64,000 bases of DNA, from NCBI RefSeq assembly GCF_030819175.1, contig NZ_JAUTBJ010000002.1:1188001-1252000 (forward strand), given 5' to 3'. This document shows positions 43,590 through 51,158 of this stretch, one piece after another. A model generated the notes under the pieces. It was not told the DNA's origin, made no database searches, and saw only the letters and a program-made list of their open reading frames with translations. Source of the DNA: Sphingomonas sp. SORGH_AS_0879 (lineage in GTDB: Bacteria; Pseudomonadota; Alphaproteobacteria; Sphingomonadales; Sphingomonadaceae). A program made the translations under genes and the position numbers. Position 1 is the stretch's first letter, and the number at the start of each line of letters is the position of its first letter.

Positions 43590-44156
43590 TCAGGCGGCCC
43601 GCCCCAACAGATGCCGCCCGGTGCCGCGCAGCACCAGCGTCGCCAGCGCATAGCAACCCAGCGCCCCGGCCAACGCGACCGGCAGGATCCACAGGCCCAT
43701 GACGTCCGGTGCGGCGGGCGGGTCGGTCAGGATGCCGAAGGCTCTGCCCTGGGGTAGCGACCACAGTCCGACATGGGCGGGGAATAGCGGCTTCGTCACC
43801 GCGACGGCGGCGAAGCAGAAGGCGAACAGATACAGCAGCATCGCCGCCAGCACCGCACCGAATGCCGCCACGCTGCGCCCCGACCGGACCAGCATCGCGC
43901 GGAGCAGGGGCGCGGGGCGATCCTCCGCCAAAGCACCCGCCAGCCGATATTCCTGAACGAACCGCGCCGCCAGCGCGTGCGGCGATCCCAACGCCGACAG
44001 GCTTGTCTCCAGCCTCTCCGGTCCGGCGGCAAGGCTGTCGGTCAGATGGCTCTCGATCTCGCGGACGATACCGGTCCGATCCTCGGCGGGGATCGCCTGG
44101 AGCGACCAGCGGAGACGGCGCACATAGTCGGCGATGGTTCGGGCGGGCTCGGTCAT
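43590..44156 (-). CDS. HAAS/DUF1700-like membrane protein, PadR partner
   Basis: 188 residues. The N-terminal helical 'HAAS' motif (YVRRLRWSLQAIPAEDRTGI, then VREIESHLTD) precedes three or four membrane helices. Such proteins are usually encoded with a PadR regulator, as here, where its start overlaps the regulator's stop by four bases. Role in membrane-stress or antibiotic sensing is inferred from family context. Confidence 0.85.
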   Translation of the reverse strand: MTEPARTIADYVRRLRWSLQAIPAEDRTGIVREIESHLTDSLAAGPERLETSLSALGSPHALAARFVQEYRLAGALAEDRPAPLLRAMLVRSGRSVAAFGAVLAAMLLYLFAFCFAAVAVTKPLFPAHVGLWSLPQGRAFGILTDPPAAPDVMGLWILPVALAGALGCYALATLVLRGTGRHLLGRAA

Positions 44157-44488
44157 GGCTGATCCTCCACTAGGGTCGTGATGGTGGTGCGAAAGTCGAT
44201 CCAGGCGGCGCGCATCGCAGTGGCGAGCGCGGCCCCTTCCGCGGTCAGGCGATAATATTTGCGCGGATTGCCGCCCTCGGCGGGCAATTCCCAGCGCGCG
44301 GCGATGCGGCCCGATTTCTCCAACCGGCTGAGCAGCGGATAGAGGGTGCCCTCGCTCACCAGGTCACCGCCTTCGCGGATACGTGCGAGGATTTCGACGC
44401 CATACGCCTCTCCACGTGCGAGCACGCAGAGCAGTACCAGCTCGGCCGCCCCTTTGCGCAATTGTGACTGCCAACCCGCGATATCCAT
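44153..44488 (-). CDS. PadR-family transcriptional regulator
   Basis: 111 residues from the ATG at 44488. The winged helix is evident: GAAELVLLCVLARGEAYGVE, then EGTLYPLLSRLEKSGRIAAR and NPRKYYRLTAEG. PadR repressors bind inverted repeats in their own promoter. A 17-base palindrome lies 22 bases upstream of the start. Coupled to the HAAS gene. Confidence 0.92.
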   Translation of the reverse strand: MDIAGWQSQLRKGAAELVLLCVLARGEAYGVEILARIREGGDLVSEGTLYPLLSRLEKSGRIAARWELPAEGGNPRKYYRLTAEGAALATAMRAAWIDFRTTITTLVEDQP

Positions 44489-44510
44489 GCGCCATGATAT
44501 AATGCCATAC

Positions 44511-44527
44511 ACCTTGCTATGCAAGGT
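44511..44527. promoter_or_regulatory. Perfect 17-bp palindrome, probable PadR operator
   Basis: ACCTTGC-TAT-GCAAGGT, perfect on both arms, upstream of the PadR start and next to an AT-rich GCATTATAT stretch that could be a -10. Autoregulation is the simplest reading. Confidence 0.65.
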
Positions 44528-44568
44528 TGGGTATTGCTAATGGGTCTTCGTAGGTAACGGACACGGAA

Positions 44569-44598
44569 AGCCCCGCCGACCAGAAGGTCGACGGGGCT
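44569..44598 (-). terminator. Stem-loop downstream of the 44644 gene
   Basis: AGCCCCGCCGACC-AGAA-GGTCGACGGGGCT with one mismatch; 45 bases past the stop at 44644 on the minus strand, followed by TTTCC. Confidence 0.75.
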
Positions 44599-44643
44599 CC
44601 GACGAAACCGGGGGGAGGGGGCCAACCCCCTGAAATCAGGGTG

Positions 44644-45033
44644 TTAGCGGCAATAGCCGGGGTTGTTCGACTTTTCGATCGCATGACCGGCCAGCGCACC
44701 GGCGCCACCGCCCAGGATCGTGCCGAGGGTGCGGTCACCCCGGGTGTCGATGGTGCGGCCGAGCAGGCCACCGGCGATCGCGCCGACGATGGTGCCCGTG
44801 GTGCCGCTGTTGCAGCGCTGCGGGCCGCGATTGTAATAGCCGCGATCATAACCGCCGCGACGGTCATAATAGCCACGATCATAGCCCGGGCCACGGTTGT
44901 AACCGTCCGAATAGGCCCCGCCATAGGCGCGGTCATAGCGGTCGTAATAACGCTGCGCCGAAGCGGCGGTGGGAACCATGGCCGTGGCGCCGACGGCAAG
45001 GGCGGCAGCAGCGAGCGAGAGCTTCTTGAACAT
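44644..45033 (-). CDS. Glycine-zipper 2TM-domain protein
   Basis: 129 residues from the ATG at 45033 (a GTG at 45036 is also in frame; GGGAG is upstream). Signal MFKKLSLAAAALAVGATAMV, a tyrosine/arginine/glycine repeat (YDRGYYDRRGGYDRGYYNRG), a lone cysteine and the zipper GTTGTIVGAIAGGLLGRTID, then TRGDRTLGTILGGGAGALAG. Shares the RTIDTRGDRTLGT block with the 39737 protein. Ends in a cysteine-arginine. Confidence 0.85.
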   Translation of the reverse strand: MFKKLSLAAAALAVGATAMVPTAASAQRYYDRYDRAYGGAYSDGYNRGPGYDRGYYDRRGGYDRGYYNRGPQRCNSGTTGTIVGAIAGGLLGRTIDTRGDRTLGTILGGGAGALAGHAIEKSNNPGYCR

Positions 45034-45197
45034 CACAATCTCCCTTGATCTTCGATCCGGCGGCGGCGGGGCTTCCCGTCGTCGTTGATGCTCTTCTGCC
45101 CGATTCGCGGTGATGGGATGCTGAATGCGTTTGTTAGCATTCGTTCATCGAACGTGGGCGCTTCCCCCGCACCCGGCTTGCCGATAGGAGAGGGCGG

Positions 45198-45863
45198 ATG
45201 ACGCGACCGCGCCTTGCCCTGTTCGATTGCGACGGCACCCTTGTCGATAGCCAGGCCAATATCTGCCTCGCCGCCGTGGAGGCGTTCACCCTGTCCGGCC
45301 TGACTCCGCCGCCCCCCCCGGCGATCCGCCGCATCGTCGGCCTGAGCCTGGTCGAGGCGATGCGCGTGCTCGCCCCCGACCAGCCGGAGGCGGCGCACCA
45401 TCGCCTCGCCGCCGACTATAAGGCCGCCTTTTTCCGGCTGCGGACCGAGGGCGCGATGGAGCCCGAGCCCTTGTTCGAGGGGATCGTGGCGCTGCTCGAC
45501 CATCTGGCCGAACAGGGCTGGCTGATGGGCGTGGCGACCGGCAAGTCCGATCGCGGGCTGGCGCGGGTGCTGGCCGAACATGGGCTGGCGCATCATTTCG
45601 TCACGTTGCAGACTGCCGACCGTCACCCGTCCAAGCCCGACCCGTCGATGGTCCTTGCCGCCATGGCCGAAACCGGGGTGGCCGCCGAAGACGTGGCGAT
45701 GATCGGGGATACGAGCTTCGACATGGCGATGGGCAAGGCGGCGGGCGCCTTCGCGGTCGGTGTCGCCTGGGGCTATCATGACGTGCACGAACTGGTGAAG
45801 GCAGGGGCCGAGGTCGTCGCGCAAGAGGTGGCCGACCTGCCAGCCCTGCTGGTGCGGCCATGA
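45198..45863 (+). CDS. HAD-superfamily phosphatase (phosphoglycolate phosphatase-like)
   Basis: 221 residues. Motif I LFDCDGTLVDS with the nucleophile aspartate, motif II GVATGKSD, motif III lysine in HPSKPDPSMV and motif IV MIGDTSFDMAMGKAAG. This is the Gph/beta-phosphoglucomutase class with a helical cap. Substrate likely a small sugar or glycolate phosphate. First of an overlapping three-gene run with 45860 and 46075. Confidence 0.92.
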   Translation: MTRPRLALFDCDGTLVDSQANICLAAVEAFTLSGLTPPPPPAIRRIVGLSLVEAMRVLAPDQPEAAHHRLAADYKAAFFRLRTEGAMEPEPLFEGIVALLDHLAEQGWLMGVATGKSDRGLARVLAEHGLAHHFVTLQTADRHPSKPDPSMVLAAMAETGVAAEDVAMIGDTSFDMAMGKAAGAFAVGVAWGYHDVHELVKAGAEVVAQEVADLPALLVRP

Positions 45864-46078
45864 GCGAGGATATCGCACGCGCCCGGCGGCGCTGGCTGGT
45901 CATCGTCGCGGTACGACTGATCGGCGTGGCGGGTGCGGTGTTCGGCATCGTCCTGGCCTCGCGCGGGGTGGCCTGGCCGCACAAGGTGCTGGGCGTGGCG
46001 ATCGTCCTGTCGGCACTGGCGATGATCGCGATCGTGCCCGCCGGGCTGGCGCATCGCTGGCGGAGTGGTGGCGAGTGA
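45860..46078 (+). CDS. Small two-helix membrane protein
   Basis: 72 residues. Two hydrophobic helices (IVAVRLIGVAGAVFGIVLAS and VLGVAIVLSALAMIAIVPAG) around a basic N-terminus (RARRRW). Overlaps the HAD gene by four bases and the ATP12 gene likewise. No named family. Confidence 0.8.
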   Translation: MSEDIARARRRWLVIVAVRLIGVAGAVFGIVLASRGVAWPHKVLGVAIVLSALAMIAIVPAGLAHRWRSGGE

Positions 46079-46761
46079 AGCGTTTCTGGAAGCAGGTCGA
46101 CGTCGATGCCGATCGCGTCGTGCGGCTGGACGATCGCCCGGTGCGGACGCCGGGCCGTACCCCGCTGGCCCTGCCCACGTCGGCGCTGGCCGAGGCGGTG
46201 GCCGGGGAGTGGCGCTCGGTCGGCGAGACGGTCGATCCGCGGGCGATGCCGCTGACCGGGCTGGCCAATGCCGCGATCGACCGGATCGCGGTCGATCCGG
46301 CCCCCTTCGCCGCCGGGCTGGCGCGCTATGCCGAAAGCGATCTGCTCTGTTACCGCGCGGATTCGCCGCCGGAGCTGATCGTGCGGCAGGATGCGGTGTG
46401 GAACCCGCTGCTCGACTGGGCGCGCGACCGCTATGACGTTCAATTCACGCTGGTGACGGGAATCATGCACCAGCCGCAGCCCGAGGCGACCGTCGCGCGG
46501 CTGTCGCAGGCGGTGGCGGCGCTGGGGGCGTTTCAACTGGCCGCGCTGTCACCGGTGGTGACGATCAGCGGGTCATTGATCCTGGCGTTGGCGTTGCTGG
46601 AGGGGGCGGCGGACGCCGATACCGTGTGGACGGCGGCGCATGTCGACGAGGATTTCCAGGCCGAGCAATGGGGTGAGGATTATCTCGCGGTCGAAGCGCG
46701 GGAGGCGAAGCGTCGGGAGTTCGATGCGGCGGTCGGATTCTTGAAGGCGCTCGGGGGGTGA
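46075..46761 (+). CDS. ATP12-family F1-ATPase assembly chaperone
   Basis: 228 residues. ATP12 helps assemble the F1 alpha subunit; alphaproteobacteria share it with mitochondria. Opening FWKQVDVDADRVVRLDDRPV with RTPGRTPLALPT, then YAESDLLCYRADSP and AAHVDEDFQAEQWGED are the family blocks. Last gene of the HAD run. Confidence 0.93.
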   Translation: MKRFWKQVDVDADRVVRLDDRPVRTPGRTPLALPTSALAEAVAGEWRSVGETVDPRAMPLTGLANAAIDRIAVDPAPFAAGLARYAESDLLCYRADSPPELIVRQDAVWNPLLDWARDRYDVQFTLVTGIMHQPQPEATVARLSQAVAALGAFQLAALSPVVTISGSLILALALLEGAADADTVWTAAHVDEDFQAEQWGEDYLAVEAREAKRREFDAAVGFLKALGG

Positions 46762-46854
46762 TCTGCCTGCACGGAGCGTGCCGGGCTTTTGATCGATCCC
46801 GCCCTCCGTTCGCGTTCTGCAACTCCGGTCGGAACGTCTCGACCCGCCCACTCC

Positions 46855-46885
46855 TCCGTTCGCGCTGAGCGAAGTCGAAGTGCAC
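46855..46885. repeat. Single family A repeat arm
   Basis: CTCCGTTCGCGCTGAGCGAA, then GTCGAAGTG, between ATP12 and gmk, which converge. The opposite arm appears degraded (a trace near 46800). Confidence 0.7.
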
Positions 46886-46916
46886 GCGACACCGCCGCCC
46901 CGAAGCGACGAACCCC

Positions 46917-47576
46917 TTACTTCGTCGTCAGCTTCCGGATGAATCCGATCAGCCCGGTCTGGCGCGAACGCTTCAGCCGTTCGGCCTGGAGGATGGTCTT
47001 CACCCCCTGGAAGCATTGCTCCACATCGTCGTTGACCAGAACATAGTCGTACCCGTCCCAGTGACTGACCTCGTTCGCGGCGCGGGCCATGCGGGCGTCG
47101 ATCACCTCGACCGAATCGGTCGCACGGCGCTCCAGCCGCTGGCGGAGTTCCTCCATCGAGGGGGGGAAGATGAACACGCGCACCACGTCGCCGCCCGCGA
47201 TCTGGAAAAGCTGCTGCGCACCCTGCCAGTCGATGTCGAACAGAACGTCCTTGCCCGCCGCCAGCATCGCCTCGACCTGTGCGCGCGGGGTGCCATAGCG
47301 ATTGTCGAAGACATGCGCCCATTCGAGGAATTCGTCATTCGCCACCATCCGGCGAAACTCTTCCAGATCGACGAAGTGATAGTCCTTCCCATCGACCTCG
47401 CCGGGCCGCATTTCGCGCGTCGTCGCCGACACCGACATTTGCAGGCCGTCATCATCGGCCAGCAGCTTGCGCGCGATGGTCGACTTGCCCGCGCCCGAGG
47501 GAGAGGACAGCACGAACAGCATGCCGCGGCGCTTCAGCTTGTGGGGATCGTCGGGATGGGCAGGCGAATTGGACAT
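46917..47576 (-). CDS. gmk: Guanylate kinase
   Basis: 219 residues. Phosphorylates GMP to GDP. Walker-type P-loop SSPSGAGKST, nucleobase and lid motifs ATTREMRPGEVDGKDYHFV and NDEFLEWAHVFDNRYGT. Full length. Preceded by a strong stem-loop at 47597. Confidence 0.96.
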   Translation of the reverse strand: MSNSPAHPDDPHKLKRRGMLFVLSSPSGAGKSTIARKLLADDDGLQMSVSATTREMRPGEVDGKDYHFVDLEEFRRMVANDEFLEWAHVFDNRYGTPRAQVEAMLAAGKDVLFDIDWQGAQQLFQIAGGDVVRVFIFPPSMEELRQRLERRATDSVEVIDARMARAANEVSHWDGYDYVLVNDDVEQCFQGVKTILQAERLKRSRQTGLIGFIRKLTTK

Positions 47577-47596
47577 GCCTGCCTTTGACGCACGCG

Positions 47597-47633
47597 GTCG
47601 CAGCGCGTCAAGACATGCTTGACGCGCTGCGAC
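47597..47633. terminator. Perfect 16-bp stem-loop between the 47658 gene and gmk
   Basis: GTCGCAGCGCGTCAAG, a 5-base ACATG loop and its exact complement. It lies 25 bases past the stop of the upstream minus gene and 21 bases before the gmk ATG. No T tract. It may terminate the upstream transcript, or fold in the gmk leader. Confidence 0.6.
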
Positions 47634-47657
47634 AAGTGGAGCGGGACGAAACCGCCC

Positions 47658-47867
47658 TTAGTAGCGGTCGCCCGCGATTTTGCTGGCTTTGTGCCGGTCA
47701 TAGGCCTTCTTGGCCGCATAGCCGCCGCCGAGCAGCAGGCCGAGCGGACCCAGGCGCCGCATTCCGCCGACCGCCAGCGCGCCCAGCGCCGCGCCCTTCA
47801 GGCCGCTATTGCCGTCGCGGCGGCTGACTTCGCGCCCGACCAGCGCTCCCACGATCCGTCCGATCAT
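47658..47867 (-). CDS. Small glycine-rich hypothetical protein
   Basis: 69 residues. GRIVGALVGREVSRRDGNSG, then LKGAALGALAVGGMRRLGPLGLLLGGGY: alternating small and basic residues, possibly two short membrane-embedded helices. It overlaps the 47864 gene by four bases (ATGA), so they are co-translated. No signal peptide. Confidence 0.7.
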   Translation of the reverse strand: MIGRIVGALVGREVSRRDGNSGLKGAALGALAVGGMRRLGPLGLLLGGGYAAKKAYDRHKASKIAGDRY

Positions 47868-48073
47868 TGCACCTCTCCGAAAACACGGTCCTTGAGTTCA
47901 CCCGCGCCGCGCAGCACCGCCCATCCCACCGCATAGGTGATGGCGAGCGGCAGCACGATCTTCAGGACATTGGCGGTCACCGCGCCGATGATCGCGCCAT
48001 CGGCGACGCCATCGTCACCCGACATGCCATCGATCGCGGAGCCGACCAGCGCTCCGATTGTCGTTGCACCCAT
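47864..48073 (-). CDS. Small membrane protein, partner of 47658
   Basis: 69 residues from the ATG at 48073 (an ATG two codons upstream, 48079, also works; GAAGGG lies closer to that). Glycine- and alanine-rich: TTIGALVGSAIDGMSGDDGV, then IIGAVTANVLKIVLPLAITY, suggesting two helices and an acidic loop. Coupled to the next gene. Function unknown. Confidence 0.68.
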   Translation of the reverse strand: MGATTIGALVGSAIDGMSGDDGVADGAIIGAVTANVLKIVLPLAITYAVGWAVLRGAGELKDRVFGEVQ

Positions 48074-48137
48074 GCTCATGCCCTTCGTTGCTTGGGACAG
48101 GAAAAGCATGGGACGGGGGATGGGTTCCGTGGGGGCT

Positions 48138-48267
48138 AATCCTCCCCGGTACGGGGAGGTGGCAGGCCGAAGGCCTGACGGAGGGGGGCTTCCACACAAG
48201 ACGTCCCTGGCGGCGAGCCCCCTCCACCATGCTTCGCATGGTCCCCCTCCCCGTGCCGGGGAGGATT
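48138..48267. repeat. Full paired inverted repeat, family D
   Basis: CCTCCCCGGTACGGGGAGGT at left, CCCTCCCCGTGCCGGGGAGG at right, with the inner GCAGGCCGAAGGCCTGACGG and CCACCATGCTTCGCATGG. Upstream of the 47864 gene and past the end of gshB, which runs in the same direction. Confidence 0.88.
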
Positions 48268-48274
48268 GATGGGA

Positions 48275-49237
48275 TTAACCCTTCGCCGCGACCTTGGCCT
48301 CGATCGCGTCCCAGATCAGCGCGGCGACATCGGTGCCGTCGAATTTCTCGATCGCGACGATGCCCGTGGGGGAGGTGACGTTGATCTCGGTCAGCCATTC
48401 GCCGCCGATCACGTCGATCCCGACGAACAGCAGCCCGCGCCGCTTGAGTTCCGGCCCGAGCACCGCGCAGATCTCGCGCTCGCGCTCCGTCAGCTCGGTC
48501 TTCTGCGCCGAACCGCCGACCGCCAGGTTGGAGCGAATCTCGCCTTCGCCCGGCAGGCGGTTGATCGCGCCCGCCACTTCGCCGTCGATCAGGACGATGC
48601 GCTTGTCGCCCTTGGCCACGGCGGGGAGGAACGCCTGGACCATGTGCGGCTCGCGATAGGCGGTGTTGAACACCTCGATCAGCGCGGACAGGTTCGCGCC
48701 GTCGCGCCCGACCTTGAAGATCGCCTTGCCGCCATTGCCGTGGAGAGGCTTGATGACGATCTCGCCATGCTGGGCCAGGAACGCACGCGCTTCGTCGAGC
48801 GAGCGGGTGACCAGCGTCGGCGGCATGAACTGCGGATAGTCGAGGACGAAGACCTTTTCCGGCGCGTTGCGCACGCTGCGCGGATTGTTGACCACCAGCG
48901 TCTTCTCGGCGACCCGCTCCAGCAAATGGGTCGCGGTGATATAGCCCAGGTCGAAGGGCGGGTCCTGCCGCATCAGCACGACATCGGCCTCATCGCCCAG
49001 ATCGAGTTTTACGGGATCGCCGAAGTCGTAATGGTCGCCCGCGACCCGCTGGACGGTGACGGGGTGAGCCCTGGTCCAGAGATGCCCGTCCGACCAGTTG
49101 AGGTCGCCCGCATCGTAATGAAACAGCCTGTGCCCACGCGTCTGGGCGGAGAGCATCAGCGCGAAGGTCGAATCGCCCGCGATGTTGATCTGGTCCATCG
49201 GGTCCATCTGGACGGCGACGGTCAGTGGCTTGGACAT
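48275..49237 (-). CDS. gshB: Glutathione synthase
   Basis: 320 residues. ATP-grasp enzyme joining gamma-glutamylcysteine and glycine. VAVQMDPMDQINIAGDSTFA, RQDPPFDLGYITATHLLE and KPLHGNGGKAIFKV with acidic EINVTSPTG are typical. Full length. In the same direction as yraN and rsmI upstream, an order often seen in alphaproteobacteria. Confidence 0.96.
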   Translation of the reverse strand: MSKPLTVAVQMDPMDQINIAGDSTFALMLSAQTRGHRLFHYDAGDLNWSDGHLWTRAHPVTVQRVAGDHYDFGDPVKLDLGDEADVVLMRQDPPFDLGYITATHLLERVAEKTLVVNNPRSVRNAPEKVFVLDYPQFMPPTLVTRSLDEARAFLAQHGEIVIKPLHGNGGKAIFKVGRDGANLSALIEVFNTAYREPHMVQAFLPAVAKGDKRIVLIDGEVAGAINRLPGEGEIRSNLAVGGSAQKTELTEREREICAVLGPELKRRGLLFVGIDVIGGEWLTEINVTSPTGIVAIEKFDGTDVAALIWDAIEAKVAAKG

Positions 49238-49300
49238 GGGGACGTTCCTTCGTTCGGGCGGGTCTTTCGGGAGGGGAGGTAATCCTTCGCTCGTCCGCTG

Positions 49301-49738
49301 TCACCCGCACCAGGCATTTTCGATGTGACGCGGCCGGGTGCCCGGCGCGAGCAGGATCACGTCGACCCGGATATCGTCGCCTGGCCCGGCGTAAGTCGGC
49401 ATCAGCACCTCGGCGGCGGCGGCCACCCGCGCGAGCCGCCGCTCGTCGATCGCGAAGTCCAGTTCTGCGGCGGTCTTGCGCGTCTTCACCTCCACGAACG
49501 CGACCAGCGACCCGCGCCGCGCGATCAGGTCGACCTCGCCCGCAGGCGTGCGAACGCGGCGGGCGAGGATGGTCCAGCCCTTCAGGCGCAACCACCAGGC
49601 GGCGAGGCGTTCACCGCGTCGGCCTGCTGCTTCGGCACGCTGGCGTTCGGGTGTCGGTCCTTTGGAGATGGAACGCCCGCCCTCGCTCGCTGTCAGAGAA
49701 CGGATACGGGGTCGTATGCGGACATGATCGGATGCCAT
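49301..49738 (-). CDS. YraN/UPF0102-family endonuclease-like protein
   Basis: 145 residues. Endonuclease-like fold of UPF0102: AEAAGRRGERLAAWWLRLKG, then GEVDLIARRGSLVAFVEVKT with the putative active-site acids. The start is uncertain; the first 30 residues are not family-like and no ribosome site is evident. Usually next to rsmI; here one gene separates them. Confidence 0.88.
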   Translation of the reverse strand: MASDHVRIRPRIRSLTASEGGRSISKGPTPERQRAEAAGRRGERLAAWWLRLKGWTILARRVRTPAGEVDLIARRGSLVAFVEVKTRKTAAELDFAIDERRLARVAAAAEVLMPTYAGPGDDIRVDVILLAPGTRPRHIENAWCG

Positions 49739-49802
49739 GCCATATGGTGCGAAGCGGAATCGATGGGCGCAAGCCCGTATCGATCCGGTTTCGTTTCGGC
49801 CC

Positions 49803-50171
49803 TCAAGCCGCCACTTCCTCCGGCCCGGTCAGCCACGCCAAGCTGTCCTCGGTGGGATCGAACACCCGGAGATAGGGCTGGGTCATCAGTCGCCGGATCT
49901 GCTGGCGCCCGATCGCGCTGCCGTTGATCATCGCGATCCGGCTGGCACGGGGGAAGTCGCGCAGCGCTTCGTGCACCGTCATGATCGCATCCTTGGGCTG
50001 GACGTTGATCGCCGACATGTCGATGCGCAGCCGATAGCCGGGGCGGAAACCGCTGCGCCGGAAGGCGTCCAGCAATTCCCGGGCATAGCGCATGGCGATC
50101 TCGGGCGTGAAATGCCCGGTCCACTGGATGTCGAGCAGGTTGAGGTCGTGACGAAATTGGAAGGCGTACAT
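49803..50171 (-). CDS. STAS-like (SpoIIAA-type) protein
   Basis: 122 residues, no signal peptide. MYAFQFRHDLNLLDIQWTGH, then a middle part with LRIDMSAINVQPKDAIMTVH and NGSAIGRQQIRRLMTQ. The plan is like a small STAS or SpoIIAA-fold protein, but the match is by shape and not certain. CAGGAG upstream. Sits between rsmI and yraN. Confidence 0.6.
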   Translation of the reverse strand: MYAFQFRHDLNLLDIQWTGHFTPEIAMRYARELLDAFRRSGFRPGYRLRIDMSAINVQPKDAIMTVHEALRDFPRASRIAMINGSAIGRQQIRRLMTQPYLRVFDPTEDSLAWLTGPEEVAA

Positions 50172-50233
50172 GGGGAGCGGCTCCTGATCTCTCCCTGCGC
50201 GACCGATCCTTGCCGAATCGCTAATGCCGGACC

Positions 50234-51103
50234 CTAATCGCCTGAATTGTCGTCCTTCATCGCCAGTGCGCGGGCATAGAGCGTCTTGCGGTCGAGCCCC
50301 AGCGCCTTGGCCACCTCGCTTGCCGCGCGACCGACGGGCAGGCGGGTCAGCGCTTCTGCCAGCGCGGCGTCGGCGTCCTGTTCGGTGGCGGGGGGCGCTT
50401 CGCCCGGCGGTGCGACGACGATCGCGATCTCGCCCTTGGGGCCCCCTTCGGCATAGCGGGCGGCGAGGGTGGAGAGGGTGCCGGTCACCGCCTCCTCGAA
50501 CTTCTTGGTGATCTCGCGCGTCACCGCCGCCTCGCGGTCGCCCAATCCTTCCGCCAGCGCGGTCAGCGTCGCGGCGAGGCGGGGCCCCGATTCGTAGAGG
50601 ACCAGCGTCGCCCGGATGCCCGCGATCTCGGCAATGGCGTCGGCGCGCGCCTTTTCCTTGGGCGGCAGGAAGCCCGCGAACAGGAACCGGTCGGTCGGCA
50701 GGCCCGCCAGCGTCAGCGCGGCGATGGCGGCGCAGGGGCCGGGGATCGTCACGACCATGTGGCCCGCCGCGCGCGCATCGCGGACCAGCTTGTAGCCGGG
50801 GTCGGAGATCAGCGGCGTGCCCGCGTCGGAAACCAGCGCCACCGCCTGGGTCGCCATGCGGGCGATCAGGCCGGGGCGGACATGCTCGGCATTATGGTCA
50901 TGATAGGGCTGCATGGGCCGTTTGATGCCGATATGGCGGAGCAGCCCGGCGGTCACGCGGCTGTCCTCCACCGCGATGACATCGGCCTTTGTCAATATGT
51001 TGGCCGCGCGGGGGGACAGATCGCCGAGATTGCCGATAGGGGTCGCGACGATGTACAGGCCGGGTTCGAGAATAGGTTCGGATTGGGTCACGGGGATCGT
51101 CAT
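50234..51103 (-). CDS. rsmI: 16S rRNA 2'-O-ribose methyltransferase RsmI
   Basis: 289 residues. Methylates C1402 ribose of 16S rRNA. TGLYIVATPIGNLGDLS-like start, VSDAGTPLISDPGYKLV and ERFLFAGFLPPK-like block are family marks, with a C-terminal helix-turn-helix-like tail. I use the ATG at 51103; the upstream ATG at 51142 overlaps the divergent gene. Confidence 0.95.
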   Translation of the reverse strand: MTIPVTQSEPILEPGLYIVATPIGNLGDLSPRAANILTKADVIAVEDSRVTAGLLRHIGIKRPMQPYHDHNAEHVRPGLIARMATQAVALVSDAGTPLISDPGYKLVRDARAAGHMVVTIPGPCAAIAALTLAGLPTDRFLFAGFLPPKEKARADAIAEIAGIRATLVLYESGPRLAATLTALAEGLGDREAAVTREITKKFEEAVTGTLSTLAARYAEGGPKGEIAIVVAPPGEAPPATEQDADAALAEALTRLPVGRAASEVAKALGLDRKTLYARALAMKDDNSGD

Positions 51104-51158
51104 GACAGAGGCAGGGCTGTTCGTACAACCGGGGGCCGTCATTCCGCGCTCCGGAAAA

